Assembly: GCA_963677215.1 (NCBI GenBank)
Contig: OY781919.1
Location: 1,922,001 to 1,986,000 of the forward strand
Source of the DNA: G963676795 sp963677215
GTDB taxonomy: Bacteria; Desulfobacterota; Desulfuromonadia; Desulfuromonadales; Geopsychrobacteraceae
Length of the DNA: 64,000 nt
Direction: 5' to 3'
Part shown: positions 15,578-24,306 of the stretch, piece after piece
How positions within the stretch are numbered: the first letter of the stretch is position 1
Layout: the number at the start of each line of letters is the position of its first letter
Notes under the pieces: model-generated
Seen by the model: the letters and a program-made list of their open reading frames with translations, nothing else
Database searches by the model: none
What the model was told of the DNA's origin: nothing
Position numbers and translations under genes: made by a program

Positions 15578-16771
15578 TCAGCTGTTTTTTATGACTTCAG
15601 CAAGGACCGCTGTCGCGTAGGATCCCTTGGGCAGACTGAAATTGAGCAGTAGATCGCCATTGTCAAGACCTTCGCAGGTGACACCGTCAAGTGGAACCCT
15701 GAGGGCTCTGCGTTCTCCGGGTAGCGACAATCCTGAGCCCAGTTTCCAGCTGTCCGGGGTCAATCCGGTTCGTTCCAGTTCGGCCTGTTCTATCCGGCCC
15801 GCTTCCCCTTCGGCGAGCATAACCTTGGGGCCAAAGAGCGGCGCTGTCGCGCTGATCTCGAACTGATCGGCTCTGGATTGTTCTATTTTGGCGTTTTCGA
15901 CCCGAAAACAGGCCCCGTTGACATGCTTGATAGCGATGTCTCCATCGAGCAAAGTAGAAAGGCTGTTGAGCCGTAGTCGCAGTATTGTGTTGAACAGCTC
16001 CGACTGCAGTGCGGAGAGAAACAGGCGCAGCAGGTTGCGGGGCAGTGCATTGACGGCCTGACGATGTGATTTCCCGGCCAGCAGCTGCTTCAGCAGCTTT
16101 TTCTCGTCGCGCATCCGTTGCGGCAGGGCGTCCATTGCGCCTTCGAGGTCGCCTGCGCGGTAGGCTGTCGCCGCCGCTTTCCAGGCCTCATTGCGGATCA
16201 GCTGCGGGTCGCCGAGCAGTTCCAGGCAGAACTCCTGGTAGTTCTGCTGGGCCAGCAGCAGGCCGAGGGTTGCGGAGTTGCCGAGCACTCCGTAGCGCTG
16301 TTCGCCAAACAGGTTGGGAACTCCGCTCTGCTCCAGGCGGTGCAGGGTTTGTTGTGCCAGGTGAATGGAGTTTTCTACCGGATCGCTGATGCGAATGGTG
16401 AAGCGGTTGCCGGCCAGGTGGCCGATGCGCAACTTGTTGCTGTGTTTGTGACGCGCCAGAATTCTGGCCTTATGCAGTTCGAGGCTGTCCACTTGTGTTT
16501 CGCACCTGGCCGGGATCGAAAGCATCTGGCGGGTCAGAGCCCGCGCATCTTTCAGTCCGGCATAGCCGATCTCATGGCCTTTGAGATGCAGTGCATCGGC
16601 AATCTGTTGCATCAGATTGTTGGTCGTGATGCCTGATTTCTCGATCCATAGGTAGAGATGTTCGCCTTCTCCACAGCAGGGATAAAGCGGGATTTCTTCG
16701 ACGATGAAATGCTCCGGTTCCTCCTTGTAGGTTCCGCCGGTGCCTGGAATGTCGGCGGTCAACCAGCTCAT
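15578..16771 (-). CDS. truD: tRNA pseudouridine(13) synthase TruD
   Basis: 397 aa. Converts uridine 13 of some tRNAs to pseudouridine. The catalytic Asp is in AGLKDARALTRQ (Asp75), and NRFTIRI and NLFGEQRYG are further TruD landmarks. It is slightly longer than typical because of the insertion domain. The start ATG overlaps the trmB stop (ATGA), so it is translationally coupled to another tRNA modification gene. Confidence 0.93.
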   Translation of the reverse strand: MSWLTADIPGTGGTYKEEPEHFIVEEIPLYPCCGEGEHLYLWIEKSGITTNNLMQQIADALHLKGHEIGYAGLKDARALTRQMLSIPARCETQVDSLELHKARILARHKHSNKLRIGHLAGNRFTIRISDPVENSIHLAQQTLHRLEQSGVPNLFGEQRYGVLGNSATLGLLLAQQNYQEFCLELLGDPQLIRNEAWKAAATAYRAGDLEGAMDALPQRMRDEKKLLKQLLAGKSHRQAVNALPRNLLRLFLSALQSELFNTILRLRLNSLSTLLDGDIAIKHVNGACFRVENAKIEQSRADQFEISATAPLFGPKVMLAEGEAGRIEQAELERTGLTPDSWKLGSGLSLPGERRALRVPLDGVTCEGLDNGDLLLNFSLPKGSYATAVLAEVIKNS

Positions 16772-17457
16772 TGATCGCTCCCCGGCCAGCGGATGCGAAA
16801 ACCCTTGTCGATCTGCGGTTTGGCGATCTCGATGCCGGTTTTCTTGCGGTAGTGGCAGTAGTAGATCGGTTGGCCGAGGTCAAGGAAACGGCGCATATAC
16901 TTGGAGACCGGGTAGTCGCCCAGGTCATGGGTAAAGGGGGTCGCATGACAGTTGGCGAGGCGTTCTTCCCGGCTGAGCAGTTCGCCCGCCGATTCGCCAT
17001 AGTCGGCAAAATCGGTGGTGAAGAAGAAATCTCCTTCAGGCTGCAGGCTGTAGAGCGCCAGGTCGAGGAAGTTCTGGTTGAGCAACCGCCGTTTACGCTG
17101 TTTCTTTTTGGGCCAGGGATCGGGACAGTTGATATAGATGGCTGCGAGGCTGTCCTTGCCGAGATAGTGATGGAGCAGGTAGCGGGCTTCTGCACGCATC
17201 ATCAGGATATTGTCCAGACCGGACTCATCAATGCGACCGCAGGTCTGCTTGCAGCCTCTGTTGAAGATATCGATGGCGATATAGTTGTGTTCCGGACGGC
17301 GCAGCGCCTGCTGAACGATGAAGTCACCGATCCCGCAGCCGATTTCGAGGGCGAGCGGTTTGTCATTGCCGAACAGGGTCTGGAAGGATCCGGCGTTCTT
17401 AAGCTTGGCCTCCGGCACGAAGGACGGAGAGGTGATCAGGGTCATTCTTTGTGACAT
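16768..17457 (-). CDS. trmB: tRNA (guanine-N7-)-methyltransferase
   Basis: 229 aa class I SAM methyltransferase forming m7G46 in tRNA. SAM-binding ALEIGCGIGDFIVQQA is near residues 34-49; the family signature with NCPDPWPKKK is near 110-119. First of a trmB-truD pair with an ATGA overlap. Length is typical. Confidence 0.94.
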   Translation of the reverse strand: MSQRMTLITSPSFVPEAKLKNAGSFQTLFGNDKPLALEIGCGIGDFIVQQALRRPEHNYIAIDIFNRGCKQTCGRIDESGLDNILMMRAEARYLLHHYLGKDSLAAIYINCPDPWPKKKQRKRRLLNQNFLDLALYSLQPEGDFFFTTDFADYGESAGELLSREERLANCHATPFTHDLGDYPVSKYMRRFLDLGQPIYYCHYRKKTGIEIAKPQIDKGFRIRWPGSDQ

Positions 17458-17463
17458 GGTTCT

Positions 17464-17826
17464 TTATTTCTCTAATTGATGCAGATATTGGCCGAGCATC
17501 AGACGTTCTTCGTCTGTCAGCCAGTGATAGGCCGGCATAAAGCCAGCCGGTGAATTAGTTTCGACGAGCAGCCGGTTGGCAATTTCCCGGGTGGTCATGC
17601 GGTTTCCGACCTCAGCCAGATCGGGGGCTAGGGTCGCGCCGCTGCCGCTGATCCGGTGGCACGCCTTGCACCCAAGGCTGTCGACCAGCTGCTGCGGCTG
17701 CCGCTTCTGTTCCTCTGCCGCAACGCCGCTGGCCGGGACCAGCAGGGACAGCGCCAGTGCCAGTGCCACGACTGCCGCCGAAAATAAAGCTGATCTATTC
17801 CGCCTGTTTATTGTTCTTTGCACCAT
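17464..17826 (-). CDS. Periplasmic monoheme c-type cytochrome
   Basis: About 120 aa. A signal peptide (hydrophobic core SAAVVALALALSLLVPASG) is followed by one heme-attachment motif CKACH (residues 53-57) and a likely axial Met in GFMPAY (Met97), the pattern of class I cytochrome c. It probably shuttles electrons in the periplasm. The start is uncertain: ATG 17826 or TTG 17853; neither has a clear ribosome-binding site. Six bases separate it from trmB, which may be in the same transcript. Divergent from the aminotransferase. Confidence 0.85.
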   Translation of the reverse strand: MVQRTINRRNRSALFSAAVVALALALSLLVPASGVAAEEQKRQPQQLVDSLGCKACHRISGSGATLAPDLAEVGNRMTTREIANRLLVETNSPAGFMPAYHWLTDEERLMLGQYLHQLEK

Positions 17827-17906
17827 ACCATCGGGACCGAAAAGAGGTTGCAATCGCTACTGGCGAAGATTAATCTGATTGGGCTGAAAAGGCCAAGGAT
17901 AATTTC

Positions 17907-19061
17907 ATGGATATTCCAATTTCAAAACGTGCGTTACAGGTTGAGCCTTTCCTGGCCATGGAGGTCATGGAGCGGGCCAAGGAGCTTGAGGCCGCCGGGC
18001 GCGAGATCATCTATCTCTGTCTGGGAGAGCCCGATTTTGCGACGCCGCCGGCGATCCTGGCTGAAACAGGGCAGGCTCTGGCGGAAGGGGCGACCTCCTA
18101 TACCCATTCGCTGGGTCTGCTCGAACTGCGCCAGGAACTCTGCCGCCATTATCTCGACAGCTACGGCGTCGATATTTCGCCCGAGCAGGTGATCGTCTCT
18201 TCCGGGACCAGTCCGCTGATGCTGCTGCTCTTCTCCATGCTGCTCGAAGAGGGGGATGAGATCCTGCTGACCGATCCGGGTTACGCCTGTTATCCCGGCT
18301 TTGTCCGGTTTTCGGGTGGCGTTCCGGTGGTTATTCCGACACAGGCAAAGGACGGTTTTCAGCCCCGCGCTGAAAATGTCGGGCCACTGATCAGCGAACG
18401 CAGCCGGGGACTGCTGATCAATTCACCGTCCAATCCGGCCGGCTCGGTGCTCTCCGGTGAAGAGCTGGCCAGACTCGCCGAATTGCCGGTGCCGATTATT
18501 TCCGACGAGATTTACCATGGACTGACCTACAGTGGTGAAGAACACTGTATTCTTGAATATACCAGCAATGCCTTCGTCCTTGGTGGCTTCTCCAAGGCCT
18601 ACGCGATGACCGGCTGGCGACTCGGCTATCTGATCGCTCCAAAGTCATGCGTCCGGGTGCTGCAGACCCTGCACCAGAATTTCCTGATCTGTGCCAATCA
18701 CTTTGTCCAACGGGCCGGTATAGCGGCCTTGCGCTATTGCCATGATGACGTGGTCGCTATGCGTGAGGCCTACAATAAGCGGCGTATCGTTCTGGTCGAG
18801 GGGTTGCGTCACTTGGGATTCGGTGTTCATTTTGAACCGCAGGGAGCCTTCTATGTTCTTGCCGATGCCCGCCATATTGATCAGAATTCTCAACGTCTGG
18901 CCCTGGATATTCTCGAAAAGACAGGGGTTGCCGTCACTCCCGGCGCCGATTTCGGGCCTGGTGCCGAGGGCTACCTGCGTTTTTCCTATACCCGCCCCTT
19001 TGGCGAGATTCAGTTGGCTCTGCAACGGATTGCCAGTTATCTGAAACAAAGGGGTTTTTGA
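17907..19061 (+). CDS. Class I/II PLP-dependent aminotransferase
   Basis: 384 aa. PLP-enzyme landmarks: SPSNPAG (173-179), Asp200 before EIYH, Schiff-base Lys230 in GGFSKAYAMTGWRLGY, and a C-terminal Arg-containing FSYTRPF segment. Closest in style to aspartate/aromatic aminotransferases of subgroup I-gamma. Being 30 bp upstream of a DAHP synthase gene suggests an aromatic amino-acid role, but this is inference. Start ATG follows AAGGATAATTTC. Confidence 0.88.
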   Translation: MDIPISKRALQVEPFLAMEVMERAKELEAAGREIIYLCLGEPDFATPPAILAETGQALAEGATSYTHSLGLLELRQELCRHYLDSYGVDISPEQVIVSSGTSPLMLLLFSMLLEEGDEILLTDPGYACYPGFVRFSGGVPVVIPTQAKDGFQPRAENVGPLISERSRGLLINSPSNPAGSVLSGEELARLAELPVPIISDEIYHGLTYSGEEHCILEYTSNAFVLGGFSKAYAMTGWRLGYLIAPKSCVRVLQTLHQNFLICANHFVQRAGIAALRYCHDDVVAMREAYNKRRIVLVEGLRHLGFGVHFEPQGAFYVLADARHIDQNSQRLALDILEKTGVAVTPGADFGPGAEGYLRFSYTRPFGEIQLALQRIASYLKQRGF

Positions 19062-19091
19062 TTTCAATCATATCCTTCCTGGGGAGTCTGC

Positions 19092-20108
19092 ATGCTGATT
19101 GTCATGGATCACCACGCCAGTGCCGAGCAGATCGATGCCGTCATTGGCGCAGTTCAAAGCCTTGGTCTGACCGCTGAGCCGATTCCGGGCAGCCTGCGTA
19201 CGGCGATCGGTGTGCTCGGTAACCAGGGGTATGTCGACGACGAAACAATCCGTACCCTGTCGGGGGTCCGCGAGATCATCCACGTCAGCAAGCCATATAA
19301 ACTGGCTTCGCGTGATTTCCATCCGGAATCGAGTCAGGTCCGTGTCGGCTCGGCCTGCTTCGGTGACAATCAGCAGCCGGTGATGATCGCAGGTCCATGC
19401 AGCATTGAAAGTGAAGAGCAGATGCTTGCCGTGGCGTCACAGGTCAAAAACGCCGGTGCCCAGATGTTGCGCGGCGGTGCGTTCAAGCCGCGGACCGGGC
19501 CGCACAGTTTTCAGGGGCTGGGTGTCGCTGGGCTCAAGTTGCTGCGCCAGGCGGGAGATTCCTGCGGGCTGCCTGTTGTTACCGAGGTGATGCGCATCAG
19601 CCAGCTTGACGATGTCTGTTACTATGCCGATATGCTCCAGATCGGGGCCCGCAACATGCAGAATTTTGATCTGCTCAAGGAGGTCGGCCAACTCAGGTTT
19701 CCGGTTCTGCTCAAGCGTGGCATGAGTGCCACTCTGGAGGAGTTCCTGGCCGCAGCCGAATATATCCTGGCCGAAGGGAATGATCAGCTGGTGCTCTGCG
19801 AACGGGGTATCCGTACCTTTGAGAAGGCGACGCGCAACACCCTGGACCTGTCGGTCATTCCACTGGTTCGCCAATTGAGCCATCTGCCGATTATCGTCGA
19901 TCCCAGCCACGCAACCGGACAGCGCAGCCTGGTGCCGGTCATGACCAAAGCGGCCCTGGTGGCCGGAGCGCACGGCATCATGGTCGAGGTTCACCCGAAC
20001 CCTTCGCTGGCTCTGTGTGACGGAGCCCAGAGCCTGAGTGGAGAGGAGTTTGCCGGGTTGATGACAGAGATCGACCGACTGCTGGAATTCCTTGAAACGC
20101 GGGGCTGA
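19092..20108 (+). CDS. aroF: 3-deoxy-7-phosphoheptulonate (DAHP) synthase, type I beta
   Basis: 338 aa. First enzyme of the shikimate pathway, joining phosphoenolpyruvate and erythrose 4-phosphate. An N-terminal ferredoxin-like regulatory domain (about 1-70) precedes the barrel, the arrangement of the Thermotoga/Bacillus-type enzymes, which are feedback controlled through that domain. Barrel motifs: MIAGPCSIESEEQ, RGGAFKPRTGPHSFQG, LLKRGMSATLEE, IVDPSHATGQR. GGGGAG lies before the start. Confidence 0.94.
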   Translation: MLIVMDHHASAEQIDAVIGAVQSLGLTAEPIPGSLRTAIGVLGNQGYVDDETIRTLSGVREIIHVSKPYKLASRDFHPESSQVRVGSACFGDNQQPVMIAGPCSIESEEQMLAVASQVKNAGAQMLRGGAFKPRTGPHSFQGLGVAGLKLLRQAGDSCGLPVVTEVMRISQLDDVCYYADMLQIGARNMQNFDLLKEVGQLRFPVLLKRGMSATLEEFLAAAEYILAEGNDQLVLCERGIRTFEKATRNTLDLSVIPLVRQLSHLPIIVDPSHATGQRSLVPVMTKAALVAGAHGIMVEVHPNPSLALCDGAQSLSGEEFAGLMTEIDRLLEFLETRG

Positions 20109-20128
20109 TATGTGCTGGTGCTACGGGG

Positions 20129-22327
20129 GTGTTTTTGTCTGATCTGATCGCCGATATTGCTGTCAATGCACCTGTCAGGCAGCTTTATTCCTATGCTATC
20201 CCTGAAAAATATGCAGCCGGGCTGAAAATTGGCATGCGTGTCAAGGTTCCCTTCGGGCGGCGAACCCTGACCGGTTACGTGGTTGCCATCAGAACAGGGG
20301 TGGCCGCAGAGCTCAAGCCTCTTTCAGAACTGCCGGACACAGAACCGCTGTTGCCGGAACAGGTTTTGCTCCTGCTCCAGTGGGCGGCGGCCTACTATCG
20401 CCACCCGGTCGGCCAGGTGATCAGTAATGCGCTGCCCGGGGATTTGGGCAGCAACAAGTCTACGGCCCGTATCCTCAAGGAAGCGGTCTATACCCTTGCA
20501 GATGCGAGCACCCCGTTGCGCGGTGAAAAGCAGCAGCAGTTGCTGGCCTATCTGCAGCAGGTTGGCAAGGCCGGACTCGCTGAACTGAGAGAGCGTTTTC
20601 CCGCTCCCCATCAGAGTCTGCAGCGCATGGTCGAACTGGGCTGTCTGAAGGAAAGCGAAGAAGAGTTGATCCGCGACCCGTTCCGCGAAATCCGGGTGTC
20701 CCCCGATCAGGCCAAGACCCTCAACGAGTCGCAGGCTGTTGCGGTCGCGACCGTCGCTGAAGCGCTGGAGCAACAGAGTAAACGCGGCTTTCTGCTCCAT
20801 GGTGTGACCGGCAGCGGCAAGACCGAAGTCTACCTGCAGACTGTGGCCAAATGTCTCGAGCTTGGACGTCAGGCGTTGGTCTTGGTTCCCGAGATCTCCC
20901 TGACCCCTCAGCTGGTCGGCCGCTTTCGGGCCCGTTTTGAGCATCTGGGGATCGATATCGCCGTTCTGCACAGCGGTCTGAGCGGTGGCGAACGTTACGA
21001 TGCCTGGCGCAGGATCGTGCGTGGCCAGGTGCAGATCGTCATCGGTGCCAGGTCGGCTGTTTTCGCCCCGCTTGAGAATCCGGGGCTGATCATCGTCGAT
21101 GAAGAGCATGATGCGAGCTACAAGCAGGGGGAAGGGTTTCGCTACAGTGCCAGGGACCTGGCCCTGGTCCGTGGTCAGCAGCAGAATTGCCCTGTCGTGC
21201 TGGGCAGTGCAACCCCGTCCTTTGCCAGTTATCATCGCTCCGAAACCGGTTTTCTGGAGCGCCTTGTCCTTGATAAACGTGTCCACGAAGGGGCGCTCCC
21301 CGAGGTCGAACTGATCGACCTGCGCGAATACAGATCGGAAAGCGAGCTCTCCGCACCGCTGGTTGAGGCTTTGCAGCAGGCTTTGGAACAGCGCCAGCAG
21401 GCGATGCTGCTGCTCAACCGACGTGGTTATTCGCCGTTTCTGCTCTGCACTGACTGCGGCACCAGTTTTCATTGCCCCAACTGCGAGATTACCCTGACCT
21501 ACCACCAGCAGAAGAAGCATCTGCGCTGTCATTACTGTGATTATGTCGAGTCCGTTCCCGAGCACTGTCCCAAGTGCCATGGCATGCATATCGAGCCTCA
21601 GGGGGCGGGCACTGAGCGGCTGGAGGAGGAGCTTGCCGAACTCTTTCCCGGGGCGCGGATCGCCCGCATGGACCGTGACACGACCATGCGCAAAGGGGCT
21701 CACCAGCTGCTGCTGGAGCGGATGCAGTCACGGCAGATCGATATCCTGGTCGGCACCCAGATGATCGCCAAGGGGCACGATTTTCCCGGAGTGTCGGTGG
21801 TTGGAGTACTGGGCGCGGATTCCGGACTGAACCTGCCCGATTTTCGTTCGGCTGAAAGAAGTTTTGCCTTGCTGACCCAGGTGGCCGGACGCGCCGGGCG
21901 TAGCTCGGGGGGCGGGAAGGTGTTTATCCAGACCTACAACCCAGAGCACTATGCGTTGCAATGCACCCTTGACCAGGATTATCGCAAATTCTACGATTTT
22001 GAACTCCCCTTCAGGCAGGAGCTGGCTTACCCGCCGTTCGGTCACCTGGTCAACCTGGTGATCAGCGGCAATGTCGAGGGGCAGGTCCGTAGCGCGGCAG
22101 AACATATGGGGGAGGCGCTGCAGCGGTATGCCGCTGGGGTTGAGGTACTCGGTCCGAGTCCCTGTCCGCTGTCCCGGCTGCGCGGCAAAAGCCGCTATCA
22201 GATTCTGCTCAAGGCAACCGACCGCAAAGCTCTGCGCCGGGTGATTGACCTGCTGGACGGCGTTGCCCGGCAGCTGCCGCGCCAGGTTTCATTGAGTGTT
22301 GATGTCGACCCGCTGGATATGTTGTAA
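20129..22327 (+). CDS. priA: Primosomal replication restart helicase PriA
   Basis: 732 aa. N-terminal 3'-DNA-binding domain starting SDLIADIAVNAPVRQLYSY, helicase core with Walker A GVTGSGKTE (about 227-235) and DEEH box (about 325), and the zinc module of paired Cys motifs (CTDCGTSFHCPNC, CHYCDYVESVPEHCPKC) between helicase domains. It reloads the replisome at stalled forks and binds the SSB tail. Start is GTG 20129, 21 bp after the DAHP synthase stop with CGGGGG immediately upstream. Normal length. Confidence 0.96.
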   Translation: MFLSDLIADIAVNAPVRQLYSYAIPEKYAAGLKIGMRVKVPFGRRTLTGYVVAIRTGVAAELKPLSELPDTEPLLPEQVLLLLQWAAAYYRHPVGQVISNALPGDLGSNKSTARILKEAVYTLADASTPLRGEKQQQLLAYLQQVGKAGLAELRERFPAPHQSLQRMVELGCLKESEEELIRDPFREIRVSPDQAKTLNESQAVAVATVAEALEQQSKRGFLLHGVTGSGKTEVYLQTVAKCLELGRQALVLVPEISLTPQLVGRFRARFEHLGIDIAVLHSGLSGGERYDAWRRIVRGQVQIVIGARSAVFAPLENPGLIIVDEEHDASYKQGEGFRYSARDLALVRGQQQNCPVVLGSATPSFASYHRSETGFLERLVLDKRVHEGALPEVELIDLREYRSESELSAPLVEALQQALEQRQQAMLLLNRRGYSPFLLCTDCGTSFHCPNCEITLTYHQQKKHLRCHYCDYVESVPEHCPKCHGMHIEPQGAGTERLEEELAELFPGARIARMDRDTTMRKGAHQLLLERMQSRQIDILVGTQMIAKGHDFPGVSVVGVLGADSGLNLPDFRSAERSFALLTQVAGRAGRSSGGGKVFIQTYNPEHYALQCTLDQDYRKFYDFELPFRQELAYPPFGHLVNLVISGNVEGQVRSAAEHMGEALQRYAAGVEVLGPSPCPLSRLRGKSRYQILLKATDRKALRRVIDLLDGVARQLPRQVSLSVDVDPLDML

Positions 22328-22426
22328 TTTATCCGGGATAGAGAGCCGATCCTGGCTTCAATTGCCACAGACGGGTAACGGTTCAAAGGCGAAAACCAAA
22401 TGAAAAGAGCTTTTCAGAGGGAGACT

Positions 22427-23623
22427 ATGAGATTATTCATTGTTGTGTGCGTTCTGTCTCTGCTTCTGCTGCTGGCCGGCTGTGCAGGGAAGAATATTGA
22501 AATCACTACCGCCGTGCAACCCGACGGTGGGGTTACGCCGGTCGATCCGCTGATCGCCGTCGACTGGTCCGCTGTTGACGGCTGGCTGCTCGACCGCCCC
22601 GCGGCTGCCCTGCAAACCTTTCAGAGTAGCTGCCGGGCTGTCGGCCGCCGTTCCCAGTGGCAGCAGGTCTGCAGCGCCGCCCAGGCGATCGATCCGGTCA
22701 CCGACGAGAACGCCAGGGCTTTCTTTGAAGGCAATTTTCAGCCTTACCAGGTCACAGAGGAGGACGGCAACGCTGTCGGTCTGCTGACCGGTTACTACGC
22801 CCCGGAACTGGAAGGGCGGCGTGAGCCGGATGCAACCTTCCGCTATCCGCTCTATCGTCAGCCCGATGATCTGCTGATCGTCGATCTGGATGATCTTTAC
22901 CCTGAACTGGGCAACTATCGGCTGCGTGGCCGTCTGGTCGGCAACCGGGTCGTCCCCTATTTTGATCGCAGTGAAATCGATAACGGCAAGAACCCGCTTG
23001 AAGGTTTTGAGCTGTTCTGGGTTGCCGACCCGGTTGATCTGTTTTTCCTCCACATCCAGGGCTCCGGTCGGATCCGTCTGCCCGGCGGTGAACGGGTCAT
23101 GGTCAATTATGCCAATCAGAACGGCTATCCCTATCGTTCGATCGGCAAGCTGCTGCTCGAGCGCAACGCCATGACGCGCGAGCAGATGTCGATGCAGAAT
23201 ATCCGCCGCTGGGTACAGGATCACCCGGAGGATGGCCTTGAACTGCTGGCTGAAAACCCGAGCTATGTGTTCTTCCGTGAACTTGAACCGGGGGTCACAG
23301 CGCCGCTCGGCGCCCTGGGGATTCCGTTGACGCCGCTGCGCAGCCTGGCGGTCGATCCGCGCACCATCCCGCTCGGGGCGCCGGTGTTTGTCGCAACCAA
23401 TTATCCGGGAACGGAGTTGCCAATGCAGCAGCTGATGGTCGCCCAGGATACGGGGGGGGCCATCAAGGGGCGGGTTCGTGGCGACTTTTTCTGGGGCCTT
23501 GGCCAGGAAGCGGGGTTGGCAGCTGGCAAGATGAAACAGGACTGCCGGTTCTGGGTGCTGTTGCCCAAAGAGCAGAATATTTCGAATGTCAATAACGCCA
23601 CTGCAGTTGGAAACGGAGGATGA
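22427..23623 (+). CDS. mltA: Lytic murein transglycosylase A (lipoprotein)
   Basis: 398 aa. Lipoprotein signal with lipobox LLAGC near residue 20, then the MltA barrel and a C-terminal 3D domain whose Asp residues (MVAQDTGGAIKG...GDFFWG) are the catalytic region. It cleaves glycan strands of peptidoglycan from the outer membrane. ATG 22427 is preferred over 22400 because AGAGGGAG ends 4 bp upstream of it. It overlaps into a four-base gap with the next gene, so mltA and the Nudix gene are likely co-translated. Confidence 0.93.
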   Translation: MRLFIVVCVLSLLLLLAGCAGKNIEITTAVQPDGGVTPVDPLIAVDWSAVDGWLLDRPAAALQTFQSSCRAVGRRSQWQQVCSAAQAIDPVTDENARAFFEGNFQPYQVTEEDGNAVGLLTGYYAPELEGRREPDATFRYPLYRQPDDLLIVDLDDLYPELGNYRLRGRLVGNRVVPYFDRSEIDNGKNPLEGFELFWVADPVDLFFLHIQGSGRIRLPGGERVMVNYANQNGYPYRSIGKLLLERNAMTREQMSMQNIRRWVQDHPEDGLELLAENPSYVFFRELEPGVTAPLGALGIPLTPLRSLAVDPRTIPLGAPVFVATNYPGTELPMQQLMVAQDTGGAIKGRVRGDFFWGLGQEAGLAAGKMKQDCRFWVLLPKEQNISNVNNATAVGNGG

Positions 23624-23627
23624 ATCG

Positions 23628-24068
23628 ATGGATGAGCAGCCAAAACACGTTATTGTCGTCAGTTGCCTGATCCGCAATCCGCAAGGGCAGATTCTGTTGG
23701 TCAAACATCGCAGTCGCGGCTGGGAGCTGCCTCAGGGGCGTGTCGAAGAAGGGGAAGGGCTGATCTTTGCCTTGAGTCGAGAAGTCCTGGAAGAGACCGG
23801 GGTGACTATCAGTCACTCTCAGCTCGAAGTTGTCTGGTCCAAGGTTTCCAACCCTGCCGCGGTCATTTTCTGTTTTTCCGCCAGATATGCCAGTGGTGAA
23901 CTTTGTCCGAGTGACGAAACCCCGGAGGTTGAGTGGTGCGCAGAGCAGGAGGTATTGGCCCGGGTTCAGCACCCCGTTAACCGCGATCGACTGCAGTCTC
24001 TGTTCAATAACAGATCCGGAATTCGTTTCCACAGCTATGCCACCGGTCCCTATCGCACGCTCAGTTGA
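23628..24068 (+). CDS. Nudix hydrolase
   Basis: 146 aa. A complete Nudix box, GRVEEGEGLIFALSREVLEETGV, lies near residues 39-61. Such proteins hydrolyse nucleoside diphosphate derivatives, often as pool cleaners; the substrate cannot be read from the sequence. The start is ATG 23628, with GGAGGA (23615-23620) overlapping the 3' end of mltA. The 238-bp gap downstream holds the aceE promoter region and no gene. Confidence 0.88.
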   Translation: MDEQPKHVIVVSCLIRNPQGQILLVKHRSRGWELPQGRVEEGEGLIFALSREVLEETGVTISHSQLEVVWSKVSNPAAVIFCFSARYASGELCPSDETPEVEWCAEQEVLARVQHPVNRDRLQSLFNNRSGIRFHSYATGPYRTLS

Positions 24069-24306
24069 CAGATAAGCTGTTTGATTCAACGTAAGTCCGG
24101 TTTTTTTCAGTCTGACCTCTCAGCGACTTTTTCCGTTCTTTGCCGTTTTAACGCTGTTTTAAAAAAATAGCCATAAAATCAACAAGCTGACTTTTTGTTG
24201 CCGCTCTTCCTTCAGGCCCAAAAAATTGTGTATTATTGACTGGTATGGTCATCTTCTTGCCGGAAGGTGGCACCATCGTCCACTGTTCTTAGAAGGAGTT
24301 GACGGC

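Noticed and set aside
20324..21703. Long minus-strand frame of 459 codons opposite priA
   Set aside because: Lies wholly antisense to a confident PriA gene and its translation has no domain character. Similar long antisense frames opposite aceE, gspE, gspK/gspL and proV are rejected for the same reason.
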